Translations under genes and position numbers: made by a program
DNA from: Steinernema hermaphroditum
Taxonomy: Eukaryota > Nematoda > Chromadorea > Rhabditida > Steinernematidae
Length of the DNA: 64,000 nucleotides
Assembly (NCBI GenBank): GCA_030435675.1
Contig: CM059625.1
Location: 15,438,001 to 15,502,000, forward strand
Direction: 5' to 3'
Shown here: positions 12,247 through 25,043 of the stretch, piece by piece
Numbering within the stretch: the stretch's first letter is position 1
How the letters are laid out: every line of letters starts with the position of its first letter
The notes under the pieces: model-generated
Told to the model about the DNA's origin: nothing
Database searches by the model: none
The model's input: only the letters and a program-made list of their open reading frames with translations

Positions 12247-14090
12247 TCATCCCTTGATTTCGATGCTATCCTCTGGAACCGTGCGAACAATCTGCACCTG
12301 GCTGCATTCGAGCGCAGCGATGTAACGGTCGCCAATGATGCAAATGGTGCTGATGGGTGCCGTCGACTTGATCAGATGCCGCATTTCCATTGCTTGACGC
12401 AACGAATTCGATGTGAACATGCATCTTGCGTCATCGTTTTGGCCGACGTCACTGAAATGTGCATTTTTTTTACCTGAATTGGATAGCAGTAACAGGTCTG
12501 GTTTCGCAAACGTCTAGCGATTCAAGATAGTTTGCCATGTCAATTGACAAAACAGCAAAAAGTGCAAAGGTATGCCGTAAAATCCACGAGAAACTCGAAT
12601 TGCCTACTCGAAGGGTGATGGAATGGATTGATTTATGGATTTTGTCTCGCTCTTTAATGCCGCGAAAAGCACTAGCATGGTAACAACGTGTGGAACTACA
12701 AGGTGGCAGTGGTCAATGTTACTCCGGCATGACGAAAGATGCATCGCGAAAGACGATATCATGCACGATCGATTGGTATACGACGGCCATAAGATAGTCA
12801 TGATATCATCTTGCGGGAAGAAAAGAACCGCCGGCACGGTCTTTCAACGAACAACTGAAGCTCACAAGCGTCCATTGCTTAAGGACCTATTTGACTATCG
12901 TTTTCGGATGACTGAACATGCCTGCAAGACCGGTTCGCATTCAGTGAAATAGCCTATACCTCTTCATCCGAGAGAAAAAACCGTATTTTCGTGTTCTCTG
13001 TATCCCCTCCCAGAAAAGAAATGCTACATAAAACCGACTTTGGACGTAAATGGATTCAAGCACGATAGCTTACCTCATTCGTCCTGAGCCACTGACGTCC
13101 CATTCGATAAAAGCTCCATTGTCAGAAGCAGAATACATCAAAAACGACTTGTTAGGATGAAATGCGACCTTCCACACGGAGCAGCTGTACGACGTCGAGG
13201 AGAAAACATGACTTTTGGTCGTAGTGTTGGTATCAAGGAACCCGACCTGACCGTCTGAGGTTCCGAATGCAAGCTGAACTTCTGATCATTACCACGCAAA
13301 CAGCTGATTGCTTACCAGGCCAGCGAATTCAGGATGATTGGCGATCGCCGTGATGCTTGTATCTTCAACGATGGGAATGTGCTCGAACTTTTTGTCTTCC
13401 ATTGTATCCACAAGAACGATGGATCCGTCCAGCTGCGCGCAAGCAATGGTGTGATCGTTAACCTCGCACAAATCTATTACGCTTGTCATATTCTACAGGC
13501 TATATTGAAAGGAAATAAGCGACGTTTGTCAAACCTTGTGCACGGTTCTCTCCCTTTTGAACGTCGTAGCATTCACAACCATCAGTTTACCACACTCAGT
13601 ACCGACGTAGAGGTGATTGTCAAGGAGGACAATACCCGTGCAGGCGCTCTCGCTCAGTCGCTGAGCATTCGTTTCTTCAATTTCATCACCGAGCTTATAC
13701 AGACGGAGGTGGCCATCTTCGAATCCGACGGCGACAACTCGAGTCGGTAACAACCTGAATAGATAAAGTCGACGCGCAGTTCTGATCAGTTGATATTACG
13801 TAATAGCCGATACATTGCCGGAAACTTGAAGATGAGCCTTCTCGTGATAACTCTCGATTTTAGGACCATCCTTTTCGTAGACCACAAGGTAAGCGTTTGG
13901 AGCGCCAACGGTTCCGACCATAAACCGAACATCATTGTCATCAAGGCTAAGGTCGCAGATCTGTAACCATAGTGGTTCAACGGGAGTTGGTCGCAGACTT
14001 TCATACCGCACTGACGAACGCCGGCGTTTGAATGGTGTGGCTAACGTTGACCATGGCGCTGTAAGCGTCAGAATACAGTCGCTTCGTCAT
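12247..14090 (-). CDS. npp-23: Nucleoporin Nup43-like WD40 protein
   Basis: The exons are 14007-14090, 13800-13960, 13535-13754, 13316-13492, 13074-13273 and 12247-12451. Phases agree and give 348 residues (human Nup43 is 380). Degenerate WD40 blades are visible: VVAVGFEDGHLRLYKLGDE, HTIACAQLDGSIVLVD, LAFGTSDGQVGFLDT, then VWKVAFHPNKSFLMYSASDN and GAFIEWDVSGSG. The last two blades and the tail align with the Nup43 pattern (VWEVHFHP, SEDGSLWHWD, then CGTDAEAIYV-like), which is the basis for the call over other short WD40 proteins. Nup43 is part of the Y-shaped outer-ring complex of the nuclear pore. A 622-nt intron (12452-13073) separates the last two exons. An acceptor 37 nt before the ATG may take a spliced leader. 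Confidence 0.75.
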
Positions 14091-14468
14091 TTTGTTTTTC
14101 GTTTCCGTCGACGCGACAGCCAACACCTGAAACGGGAAAGAAAAGGTGAAACGACGCGGTGGGGCGGCGTAAAAAGGAACAAATGTGCAAGAATTACGAA
14201 GGACATTATTGCAAACAGCGCGAAAAATTTCACAAAACAGGTAAACATCGCATGTGAAACGACTTGAAAGGCGGTCGCCATTGACGACGCGTCCTAACAC
14301 GACCGCCCTTCACGAGCGGCAAGTCACTTTGACATCAAGACACAAGGCTCTTATAATCGCATTGCATTTGCATACGTATTAGCTTTTCCAGTGTCAATTG
14401 GGCATTACGCGAGATCACGAAACCTATACATGACAAAAAAAGCGGAAATTAAAAGAAGGGAAAAAATT

Positions 14469-14541
14469 CGCCCCCTAAGGGATTCGAACCCTTGGCCGTT
14501 AGATTAAAAGTCTAACGCTCTACCGGCTGAGCTAAAGGGGC
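14469..14541 (-). tRNA. tRNA-Lys (UUU)
   Basis: A full 73-nt cloverleaf can be drawn on the minus strand. It has a 7-bp acceptor stem with one G-T wobble, discriminator G, D arm GCTCAGCCGGTAGAGC, anticodon stem-loop TTAGACTTTTAATCTAA with anticodon TTT, and T arm AAGGGTTCGAATCCCTT. The internal RNA polymerase III A box (TAGCTCAGCCGG) and B box (GGTTCGAATCC) both match consensus. There is no intron. Confidence 0.97.
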
Positions 14542-16003
14542 TCTAAACGCAAGCGAGCACATTTTCCATATTAGGCAGTATCAGCGGATTTTAACGACAA
14601 ATTTTAGCTCGCTTTCGTAATATTGCGGACTCACTCTTATCTTCAGGCTAAGGTGAGTCGTAAAGCACTACAATCATCAGCTTATTTCATGTCATGTTGT
14701 ATTATAAACGTGACTGTTTCCCATAATCTCCAACGTGTGTATAAGACTGATAGAAAGAATAGCTCTCCGAATTAGCGAGTGAAATGGTGAAACTCCTCAA
14801 ATACACCACGTTTCACCACATTGTTCGCATGCGGAGAAGAAGGCGTGGGCCCATGATTTCGTCGATTCCTACGCTTTTTCGACGTTAACAACGTAGGAGC
14901 GTATTAGTTCATGTTTTCTCTTCGAAAACGTCTTTTTATGGCACACTAATTATGGAAAAAGTAGGAAATGTACATGTTCGAAGATTCTGTTTGCACGTGT
15001 GACCGCCGACATGATCTGGTCAAACGAGGTATATGCCATCTGGTGAATGTGTTCATTGGTATGTCCAAGTTACTTCACATTGAAACTCTAGAAGAATAGA
15101 ATAATTCAGACAGATTCTGATTATCATCGTTCAGAATAAATGATGCGTGAAATATTTGTGAGCTACACATGTGTGTGCCCCGAAAAAATGGAGGCATTCA
15201 CCGCTTGTTACATGACTATATGCTGCAGGGATGCTACGGATCATGGTGGTAGCGGCTGAGCTCCGGGATTAGCTCGGTATAAGCGAGTGAGTCTTAATCG
15301 CTAATCTTGATTCGTTGAACAAATCTATCCTAATGGAATTGAATTCTTGTTCTTCAGATGTCGTGCACAAGTGTTTTTCTCGAACGAAGTTGACGGGTTT
15401 GGTACTGTTCCGCAGATGTTGATAGAATGCCTGCTATCCTACCTGTGAAATAGCCCTATCTCCAATAACTTTTCAGTTTTACTTCAAATTAAACACAAAC
15501 AAATTGCACTTAATTAAACCTGGTTTACGCACGCTCAACAACAATAACAATCGTCTTGGCTTGCAACCCGCTGTACAAGATCTGAGTAATATGCTCAAAG
15601 TTAAGAGATAAGATAAGTGAGTAATTTACAGAACAAGTGATAAAGTGCGTGGGAAGTAAAGCTACAGGGAAAAGATCGACGCGAACGTCGGATCGAATTG
15701 CAGACGTGAACATGCAGATCAGAACGATTATGGGGCAGACTCGTGTAATCGCGGTAAAGAAGAAACGCAACGCTTGTAAATCAACAACCCGCTAAACGGT
15801 AAAAGTGAAAAGCTTGAGTAAAGGCCACAGACATAAGAGCACTTGGTACCTGAATTGATGCGTTGATTAGCAGTGTTAGTTGTAGATATAAAGGACATGG
15901 GGACTAAATTTCTACCAATATATGAAGACAAAGATAAAGTGTAGGAAGTGGACGTAGGGCTGAGATAGTGAGGAAAGAGTATAATGCACATTTGGTGAGA
16001 TGA
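14542..16003. other. Intergenic region, no supported gene
   Basis: This region lies between the tRNA gene and the 3' end of the AP-2 gene. Reading frames are short and I see no family motif. It may hold the AP-2 3'UTR in its right part. Confidence 0.4.
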
Positions 16004-17483
16004 TCATTTTCTGAGTGAGTTCAGTTCTTCGGTGACTAGGTCGATTTGGTCGTTGACGAACGAGAGGAATATTTGGACGCCCACGAGGATTGCCGGCGTG
16101 CCGAAGCCGTGGGTTAGCATGGAGAAAATACTCAAGGGGCTCTGTAGCGATTCGTCGAAAATCGGTTCGGGGTTCTAAATCGATGGACTAATCATAAATT
16201 CCATGAAATTCAATCATACGTTGTCCATCACCGGACTTCGATCCTTCAACAGAAGGTCGACGAAAGACACGATCGACTGCCGAGTGGTGCGGAGATTCTC
16301 CAACTGCGCAACTAGTCGATCATGCTCTCCTGTGATATCGTTTCTCCTGCCATTTTCGTTGAATGCATACTGGGCTAGTCTCTTGCTGGGGAATGTCTCG
16401 GTCGCCGTCTGGCTGAAGTCGTTCACCAGGCAGATGGCTTCGGATTCTGTTAGCGCGGAGAGAAGGGTAATTTGTGACATTCGACGGCGGCCTCTTGAAA
16501 TGCTCAGTCCTACTTCTTTGAGTTCGTTCACAAGCATCTGACTCTTTTCAGGCATTTTTGCCCTCCGCAACAGTGCTCCGAGTAAACTGAAGTTGAAGGC
16601 CTCGGGACCCATTAGCCGACGTCGCACTTCTCCAACCGACATCTAAGACAGTTCTTGTAACAAATTTAGATGAAATCATTGCCGTACTTTGTACTTAACC
16701 ACATTCGACAGTAGTGAAAGGCGACCAGGCACGCTGGCGAACGTCTGGTCGTGTGGCACATTGATACCCGACGGCGCTTCGAACACTCCCCTATCAGGTC
16801 CGCCCATACCGCGGCTGATAAACGACGGGAAGTGGTCATCTTTGGTTTCGTCTTCAGTGGAACCCGAGTTTGGCGACCCATTACTCCGGTCACAGCTCGA
16901 GATGAGATCTGTCACGAAAGCGGAGACATTGTTAGAGTCGAGAACGGTGGACGACACCGACGAGCTGGATCCGGTGTTCGAACTGCCTCCCGAGCTCTCG
17001 GCGTCTTGTTCCGTCATACCGTAGCGCTCGAAAAAAGATGTTCCCGACAAGTGTTGCGACTCTTTCTGAATGTGGCGTTGTTTGTCAAGCAACGGTTTCG
17101 CTAACGACCGATATTACCGATTTGACCTTGCTATTGTCGCAGGACCCGCTCAAACGGGCCCGTTTCATCTGGAGCAGTTCCTGGATTGCAGCCGGCCTTT
17201 TCCGATCGTTGCCCTCGGATTCGCGCGGCAGCGATACCGGCGATGACGTCGGCGTCGACAGATTCGTCGTTGAGGTTACATCAAGAGTGATGTCCGAACC
17301 GGTCGGCGGTTGGTCGTTTGTCTTCGGGAGGGTGATCAGCCGCTGAAGGGCAAGAGGGTCCAAATTGCCGAAGGGTAGAAGACCCATCATGCCAGAATTT
17401 ATAAGCTGTGGGCAGTTTTTGAGGATCGCATTGAGATTGTTGAGATCCAGAGGCCGCTGATTGAGTGTGTCGGCTACAGGCAT
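16004..17483 (-). CDS. AP-2 family transcription factor
   Basis: The exons are 17118-17483, 16688-17065, 16220-16642 and 16004-16174, giving 445 residues. The C-terminal half is a clear AP-2 DNA-binding and helix-span-helix dimerisation region. It contains SVPGRLSLLSNVVKYK at an exon end, then SVGEVRRRL, FNFSLLGALLRRAK, LSISRGRRR, ITLLSALTESEA, ETFPSKRLAQYAF, LLLKDRSPV and MLTHGFGTPA. The N-terminal half is Ser/Gly/Pro-rich activation-type sequence with no visible domain. The protein should act in the nucleus as a dimer on GC-rich sites. Nematodes have several AP-2 paralogues, so I do not assign a number. The start is the first ATG, 5 nt after a TTTTCAG acceptor (spliced-leader site at 17489-17490). 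A further upstream coding exon cannot be excluded. Confidence 0.9.
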
Positions 17484-17490
17484 TTGGCCT

Positions 17491-20400
17491 GAAAAGGAGA
17501 TGAATGTCATGTGACTATGGTAGCGTTTGGAAATGCACGGCAATAGAAACGCGAAAACAGATAGAGTTCAGATAGAGTGCCGCGACTTCTCCTGTCAGAT
17601 CCTTTGAAAGGAATCGCGATCTGAGGCAGAGGAGGCGGAGTAAACAAACACACAAGTCCTGCCACTTATTCATCACCGTTTTTGGCCGTCAAGGGCCCAT
17701 GGCAGGTTAAGCTAATCTCGCGCGAGTCTCGCCCAAAGGTCAAACGGAAGAAACGACAAAAAAGGCGAACGTTTATGTGTCGACGAAACGGTCAAACGAG
17801 AAGGTTTTTTCAAAGGTTTCGAGAAGCGCTTTGGGGCGGGGTCACTCCTGAGGGCTAGTGTTTTGGATTTGCTGGTTCATGATGTACTGAGAGACGACGG
17901 AACATAGCAAGACGGAACAACAACATCAAATCGGACAGTCAGCCCTTAGGCGGTTTCAAGGTCAGCACGAAGGAAGCATAGATTGCTGCGTGGACGCGAC
18001 CGCTGCCGGTGGCACTGAACGCAGAAGGCGCTGAATAGCGCCGCACAAATACGGTCGTCGTCGCTCACCGGAGCACGACATAACGGGACAGCCCCGAGGA
18101 GCTCGCCCAAGGCTATCAATTCCGGCAACCGGAGCACAAAGGATGCCTTCGAATGGATGCCGGCGCCGGCCCTACGGTTTTGGTTCTCACACCGCCGACT
18201 CCACTTTTTTCTGCACTTTACCCGTCACCGTACTACTATAAATGGCAGCAAGGTATTGTGCCGTCGGCAAAACCAGCGCGGGAACGTATGGCGCGCGCGG
18301 TCACTCGTCCCTTTGATCGCTGTTGTTCCGTTCCGCTCGTCGTCGAATTGTCCATGACGGACCGATGAGATACTGTAGGATCAGACGGACAGGCCAATGG
18401 ATCCCCTTATATGTATGGGCGACAGGAAGACAGACAAGAGGGGTGAGACGGCATCTGAGCAACAAAGGGGTCCCCGAAGTGCCACAGGGGAATGGATCGC
18501 TCCAAAAAGGGGGAGGAACGTCGGACGGTCTGCATGTTAATTGATGCCGGCGCCAGCGGCGCAACGTCCTCGGCTACAGCCTTCGTTCGCGTTCTTCTCC
18601 GTAACCTCGGGCGCCGGCAGTGGAGTCAAGTGAAAGTGCTTCGAGGGAAACTGAAAGGAGGTGGGGGTGAAGAGTGATTATTGTACGTATAGGCTGCGCG
18701 GGAGAAGATTGGGGCGATGATGCCCATTTGGGTAAACGTCATTGGCGCGCGGGATGATTGCCGCAGGCACGGCGGAGCACCGAGAGGACAAAAAAAGCGA
18801 GAAGCAAGGTTAACTTGAAATTGAAATGAAGGAAGAGGAGTTTTCACGCATGTCCACTCAACCGGATGAGAAATGGTGGCTGGCGAAAAAGCAAGATCAA
18901 AAAGGCTTTTCGCGCGTTAATCTGCTCGCTAGCCTCAAGGAAGAGGGAGCCGGGACAGAAGGCTGAATGATTGGCCGAGGTAACGGTGAGGGTATGACCC
19001 AGAGCGGTGTTAGGAGGAGAGCATCGCCACCCTATTCAAACAGGGCAGAGAGTGCTAGCGACCGCCAATGTCAACATCCTAAGGGAACCACGCGAAAAGG
19101 TGGGGTTGAGTACTGTATGCTTCTCTCCCGCGCTCCTGTGAGGCGAGGCCCCGTCGATCGCCGTCTTCTTCGCCGAGAGCGGACCGAAGCAAACATTGCG
19201 CCGGCCGTAGGGCCGCGCCGCGCAATACCCGGTCCCGGAGATGATCGCGAGAGGCGCACCTTCTACCCTCCGGCTGCTTAGCAAAAAATCGCCGAAGGCC
19301 CGAACAGTGCGCCGGCACAAGCAGGTCGGCGAAACGCGAAACGTATTGAAATCATAAGCAAACAGTGAGCCATCGCGCGATCCCTTTGAATCGCGGCACT
19401 TCTCCGAGGGCCACATTCGATCTCTCGCCAAACATGCTCATCGTTGCCCTTCACGGACCTTCTGTCGCGCCCTCGTTAGACCGTTAAGACAGCGGCCGAA
19501 GGTGTAATCCAGTCGGATTTGCGCTCCAGATTAGGCGCGACCAGCGCTGAGCAACCGTTGCATCATTAATGGCCTGAAGCACCTGCACGATGTAACTACA
19601 CAGCGGTTCCGAAGATGGCCAGCCCCTCAAGCATCGCCAGAGAGACGAAACAAAGTGCATAGGTGTATTTTAGCATAAGTATAAAAAATTATGAATCGGA
19701 GCCGTCTGCACTAGCTTCATTTGCATCGGCATCTATTGTGTAGTGCTCATCCACTCAAACATCGTAATTCATGGCTTCGGTAAAATCGCGCGCGGGGCAA
19801 AGGCCACTCTGTCGGGCGGCGAAAGGAAGCAGATGAGTGGGGAGAGGAAAATGAGCCGACCGCCGGTGACTTGCTGCCCTGTGGCGCGAAAGGTCAAAGC
19901 AACCAGCCAGCCAAAAACCCGCTGAGGAAGAGGAGGCGAAGATGACGGTACTTGGCAGAGCGCGGGCTTCCTTTGTGGGTCCACGCGGGTGGCCAAACAC
20001 AAAACGGTGTGAGTGTCCTGGGAACAAGAGGTGACCGCTGGCGGGTGGCAGCCGACACTTCTATGTTATAAATTTATAACTCCTAATTAATTCGTCCATA
20101 GGCAATTGTTACTGTAGTCGGTGTTGCAGGTGCGAGGATAAGGGAGGAGTAACGGAACCGATTAGAATGTCTGATAAACTCTGACAGCAGCGTTCAGCAA
20201 GTAACTGTCACACTGAGGGCCATGAATAGCTTGACCTCTTCCTGATAAGCGGAAGGGGCTAAGCTGAAGATCTGAGAGGCCACACTGGAGTCGACCCAGG
20301 TCGGAGAAGTTGTGATAAGGGGACGGAACGCAATGAAAGCGAGGAGGTGAACGCGGAGAGGTGCAGGTTGACAATGGCTCAAATAGAAGTGCAAACAAAT

Positions 20401-22441
20401 CCTGTTGCCATTGCCTGTAGCGGGCTCACCTGCGCAACGGTCCCGACCGAGAGCGCGACAAACGTCGCCGGCAGGTAAACGGTCGTGAGGCAAAGAGACG
20501 TTGTTCGAGAAGAAAGCGGGTGCCAACTTAATCGGCGGAACCGGAGAAACAAGCCGTCGACCCTTAGGCTGATCAAACTTGTTGAGGGGTGCGCGGGGGC
20601 ATTCGACTACGATTTCCTGCACGAAACAAACAGTGACACCAGCAGCGGCAAAAAAGACTCCCGCCAAGGCCGCAGGGGATTTGCCTGGCGTCGAGCGCAT
20701 GAGTCGCCGGCAACCTCATTTGCCCTACCGTCGCGCGCGCAAGCCAAATAGCAGCACACCCTCATCACTGTGTTGCCCTCTTGTCGCCCTAACCGTAGTG
20801 GCCGGCTCCGACCGAGTAGCGGCCACCGATGGTCACCAGCCAAAGGTCATCTCATGGATGCAAAACGACGGTGCTGGCTACTGCACAAGCACTCTTGCTT
20901 CGGATGATGATGAGCTGTCACCGACGCTCCTCTAAGAGAGATAAATGGCACTTGAAGCAAAAACGGTCAGTCGGCATTGGTGAGGGTACGATTCAGTCAC
21001 GCCCCAAGGAAGTGGTGGCTCTGAGTGTCAGGACAGGTGAGCGCCGACGGTCGCCTCGAGGCAGCCGGTTCGTCGGCCCTGAGGGATGGGCTCAGAGTCG
21101 GCGACAGTCAGTCGCGCACAGTGCGTAACGCAAAGAAACGGACTGGCGAGGGAGTGCCAAGGGCACAACGAGAAATATCGCGGTTTCGGAATTGTGACTA
21201 CCGTAGCCCAACGTTTGCCCAATAAGCGAAACACCAAAAACATTAACTTGTCATTAGGAGTACGGTTGCAGAAAAAATCATAAATCTAAAGTGTAAACCT
21301 ATGTTGAACTGTTAAGTAAATGTGAAAATCTGTGATCTTCTCATTTTTCTTGTTAATTTCTGTTTAAGGAAGTTAATTGAACTTCCCTCGGAAACTAGTC
21401 CGCCAATTAGCATTTTGATAATTGGATAAACGATGTTTCGAAGACGGAAGGGTCTGGGGAGATGCCTGTGCAATTCTCATAAGCAATCACTTCGGCAACT
21501 GTGCCTAGAAAGAAGGCGCTTTCAGTCTCATTCCGATTACAAACAGCAGGTGATTACGACATGTGTGTGATACTGTCTTTTTTCGGAAAGACCAACACCA
21601 CATTCATTTCCGTTCGGGGAATACCTTAGCATTGGGTTACTGTACGATCTATACGCTGCTTCCTCTTCCGTCTTTCTCACGGACCACTCCCTTCGGCGCT
21701 CTCCCTCAGGGTCGTTCGGCGACGTCAAGCCGAGGCCGAGGAACGTTACGAAGCGAACGGAGGGCGAAGGAGCGGAGGGGACCGCAAAAAACGCGAACAA
21801 ACGGAATTACAGGGCTCCATGCCGTCGGCACTGTTGATGCTGCCAGGCCGTTACTAGCACCGAACCCTCGGAAAGCAAACCAACAAGCTCGTAGACGTCC
21901 AAGCAAATATCCCCTCGCGCGCTCACCGCTTGCTCAAGAGCCGCAGGGGCACCAGGCGGGTGACCTCCTCATCAGCCAACCGCACTTAATTGCCAACCGA
22001 AATACAGTAACCCTCGTACGCAAAAAGCAAACGACCGTCGTTGCGGATTGTCGCGATAACCTCGAGGCGAGAAGAGAAAGCGGCTCCGACGGCTATTGAG
22101 CGGCAACGACGGCGCGCATCGAGCGAGAGCGAAAGTAAACCGGAATTCTCTCCGAATCGACAACGACAGTGAAATGATTTCAACTGTACCACGAATTAAA
22201 TTGATGCCACCGGGGTTATTGCCGCCGGCATCGTCGTCCCATTTGTGACGGACTGTAAATTGTTGCAAATTGAGTGAGTAGCACATAACACTTATGGACA
22301 ACACCCTACCCGCTCAGCTTCGCCCATCCGACAAAAGAGTACGCACTTGTACACAAACTCAATAATTTAATATTATTAATCGATACATTGATCTTCTCTT
22401 TTGTACATGGAGAGATGATGCCGAACAGCATTCCTACGTGT
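17491..22441. other. About 5 kb of GC-rich DNA without a recognised gene
   Basis: This lies upstream of the AP-2 gene and downstream of Sec10. It carries many short overlapping ORFs on both strands, which is expected from its higher GC content, and none shows a family motif, a splice pattern or a consistent codon bias. Purine-rich and GGC/GCG-rich patches are frequent. The likeliest content is the AP-2 control region and untranslated exons. A fast-evolving or non-coding gene is possible. Confidence 0.4.
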
Positions 22442-25015
22442 TTAGAGGAACGGCATGTACGCTCGAACAGACTTGCAATCTCCTCTAAGTTGGATAAAGC
22501 TGTTAATCATGGACCGGTCGATATCGCCCTGAAAGCAGACTGTTGTAATGACACTGTACTACTGCTACGAGTTGCAATAGTTGGGCAAAGAAGCGTTATG
22601 AACAATCTGTTCAACACTGTTGACTATAGATAACTTACCAAAGACGAAGAAGCTTCTGCTAAATTGTTTGGCTCAACAATCAACAAATTGGTTAGACTTT
22701 TCAGTGTGTCGAATTTCTTGATAGCGGACTTCATTCCCCACTTCTCCACACACTTCCTAAATATCTCATCTGATCAGCAAACACAGCAAAGATAGAGAAT
22801 CCCACCTATATTCGTTGATATCGTACATGAGCAGGAGGGCACCCGTAGTGTTGTAAGTGAAGCTCCGTATTTGCACCAAAATAACGTTGTAAAGACGATC
22901 ACCAAAATCGCTTAGGATGCAATCGAGGTTTTCACCATCTACAGAATCCCTGATGAGATCAACTTGCCGGGCAACAAAGCGAACAACAGTTGAACAAGCC
23001 TTAAAAGCGCGGATACATTAAGAGAGCTCGCAGTTCATACCGTCGTGCAGGATATATGACTAGTTGGGATTTCGGGCTTGAAATCAGCCCGTTTCTGTTC
23101 ATTTTGAAGAACATAACGAACGTATGAGACGAGAGAGTTGAGTTGGCGTTCGATTCCAGCGTCTATGAGACCTTCCACTTGCTGCAGCGTGGAATCGCGT
23201 TTGGAAACGCAAGAATTTTCCACTATAGTGCCCCTGAAATAATCAAACTCAATGCAACAGTTAACAAATCGGAACTTACTCCACGAGAGGCATGATAGAA
23301 TCATCGAACTGCTTGACGAACAAGTGTGTTATAGCGGCTGTTTGCTGTACAACAGGGAAGAAATATCCAGGAGCCTCGGTTTTTGACTCGGATAGCTGGA
23401 TGCAACTCAGCGCTAACTCAATGGCGTACTCAACGTGATCCTTGTACAGGTATTTCAGCATTAAATCAAACAGCTGTTCGGTGAACTTTGGCGAATCCTT
23501 CTTCTCAGCCATCTGAAAACAAGTTGTGCTAATAACGAAACTGTTTTAACTTTTTCCTTACCGCATTGCATCTCATGAACGCGTTTTTGAATTCCTGAAG
23601 GATATTTATGGCGACTTCTTCAGACAGGAACGTCTCTCCGCCATAGTTCTCCACAGTGAGCAAGCGAGCTTGGATTCCTCTCTTCAACTCTTGAAGACCA
23701 GTGAACTGCTTCTTCTGATGCCCTTTCGACTCATAAAACCGCTGTAGAATAGAGCTGCACTGCTCGGTGATGTGTGCGCGCTCATTCACCACATACGTGT
23801 TGAGATACGAACCAAATACAGATCGCGAGAGAATAGGCAAGAACTCCGAGTCGCTAGTGAATTTTCTCAGCGAACCCACTAACTTCTGCGTTCTAAACAG
23901 TGCAACAAGTAACACATACCGTAACGGGAACCACCTACTTCATATACAACTCGTATAGGCTCGTGAGATAGACCTCAGAATCCCCATTGACGTCTTCAAG
24001 TTTCATATGGACTGCGTCTTTAAGCTTGCCTTGAAAAAGGTTAAGAATCAGCTTCGCCATAACTTGCTGCGGGTTAGGGAAAATCTCTTCTAACATCGGA
24101 TATGTTTTCTCGCAGAGCGCCAGAACATCGCAAAAAACGTCTGTACTGCGAAACGCTCCGTATTGCATATGCTCGACAAATGCATCCAGACAGGCGGAAT
24201 ATCGCTGAAACGCGTGAGGGTCATACAACGCAGAGAACACCGGACTAACTTTGAATTCTGACAGAATGACAGCGACGTCTTTCATCTTCCTGCGATCGCC
24301 GTTTTGATGAGCCTTCACAAATTCTTCGATCATCAGCCCTTCGATTTCTTCGTACTTGTGTGCTATTCGGAGTTGAACGTTCAAAAATTTGTCCTTTGCA
24401 AGCTCCTGGGATACTGAGTACAGTTTCTGAATCATTTCTGCCGATTCAAGCAACTGAAATGGTTCTTTACGAGTCGCATAACGACGGTAACACAAACCTG
24501 ATCGGGATCAGTGAAGATGGCTGAACTGAGTGGCTGATCCGCGAGAAATTCGTCAAAATGCTTCATCAGTTGAAGCGTTTCATATGCGCGAGCGCGGGGT
24601 GCGTGAACGCCCTCGAGTTGATCGCCGAGGTGAACCACTTTCGTCGAAACTACCTGCATCGTTCCATCCAGCTGCTTCAACTTTTCCAATACCGTCGCAT
24701 TCCGGTCTTGTTGTGATTGCAGTACGGACAGATACTCTTGTTTTTCCCTACTAACTTGCGCCTCAACAGTGTTGATCTTGCTCTGGAACTGCTCGCTCAG
24801 CATTTGCAGGCTGGCTATTTCATCTTCAAACTTGGATTTCAGGATTGTTGCGTTAATATTCTCTGTTGTTCCAGTTATACGCCAAGCAAGACGCTCGACG
24901 AAGTCGATTGCATCGAATGGATCCTGAAATTCGTAGGTACACGCACTGGGTGAGGAAGTAACTAGCTAACCTGCTCCAAATCTTGGACGTAAGTGGCGAA
25001 ATACCGGTCACCCAT
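22442..25015 (-). CDS. sec-10: Exocyst complex subunit Sec10 (EXOC5)
   Basis: The nine exons are 24971-25015, 24498-24923, 23939-24453, 23562-23892, 23280-23512, 23041-23233, 22806-22999, 22639-22756 and 22442-22528. Phases agree and give 713 residues (human EXOC5 is 708). It aligns end to end with EXOC5. Landmarks are DPFDAIDFVERLAWR near the start, a coiled-coil N-terminus, STKVVHLGDQLEGVHAPRAR, IFTDPDQ, NPQQVMAKLILNLFQGKL, ETFLSEEVAINILQEFKNAF, VVQQTAAITHLFVKQFDD, LNSLVSYVRYVLQNEQKRADFKPE and a C-terminus with SFIQLRGDCKSVRAYM. Sec10 is a rod-like subunit of the octameric exocyst, which tethers secretory vesicles to the plasma membrane. One acceptor (cttttaag at 23000-23006) is unusual. 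A three-codon uORF sits just before the ATG. Confidence 0.95.
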
Positions 25016-25020
25016 GTTCC

Positions 25021-25029
25021 TTACTTCAT
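25021..25029 (-). promoter_or_regulatory. Minimal upstream ORF in the sec-10 leader
   Basis: ATG AAG TAA on the minus strand ends 5 nt before the Sec10 start. It lies downstream of the TTTTCAG acceptor (25038-25043), so it would remain in a trans-spliced mRNA. Whether it affects translation is unknown. Confidence 0.45.
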
Positions 25030-25043
25030 TGTAATCCCTGAAA

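Noticed and set aside
18967..21128. Cluster of long overlapping ORFs in all frames
   Set aside because: Arg/Pro/Gly-rich translations in every frame are what GC-rich non-coding DNA produces; no exon pattern is present.
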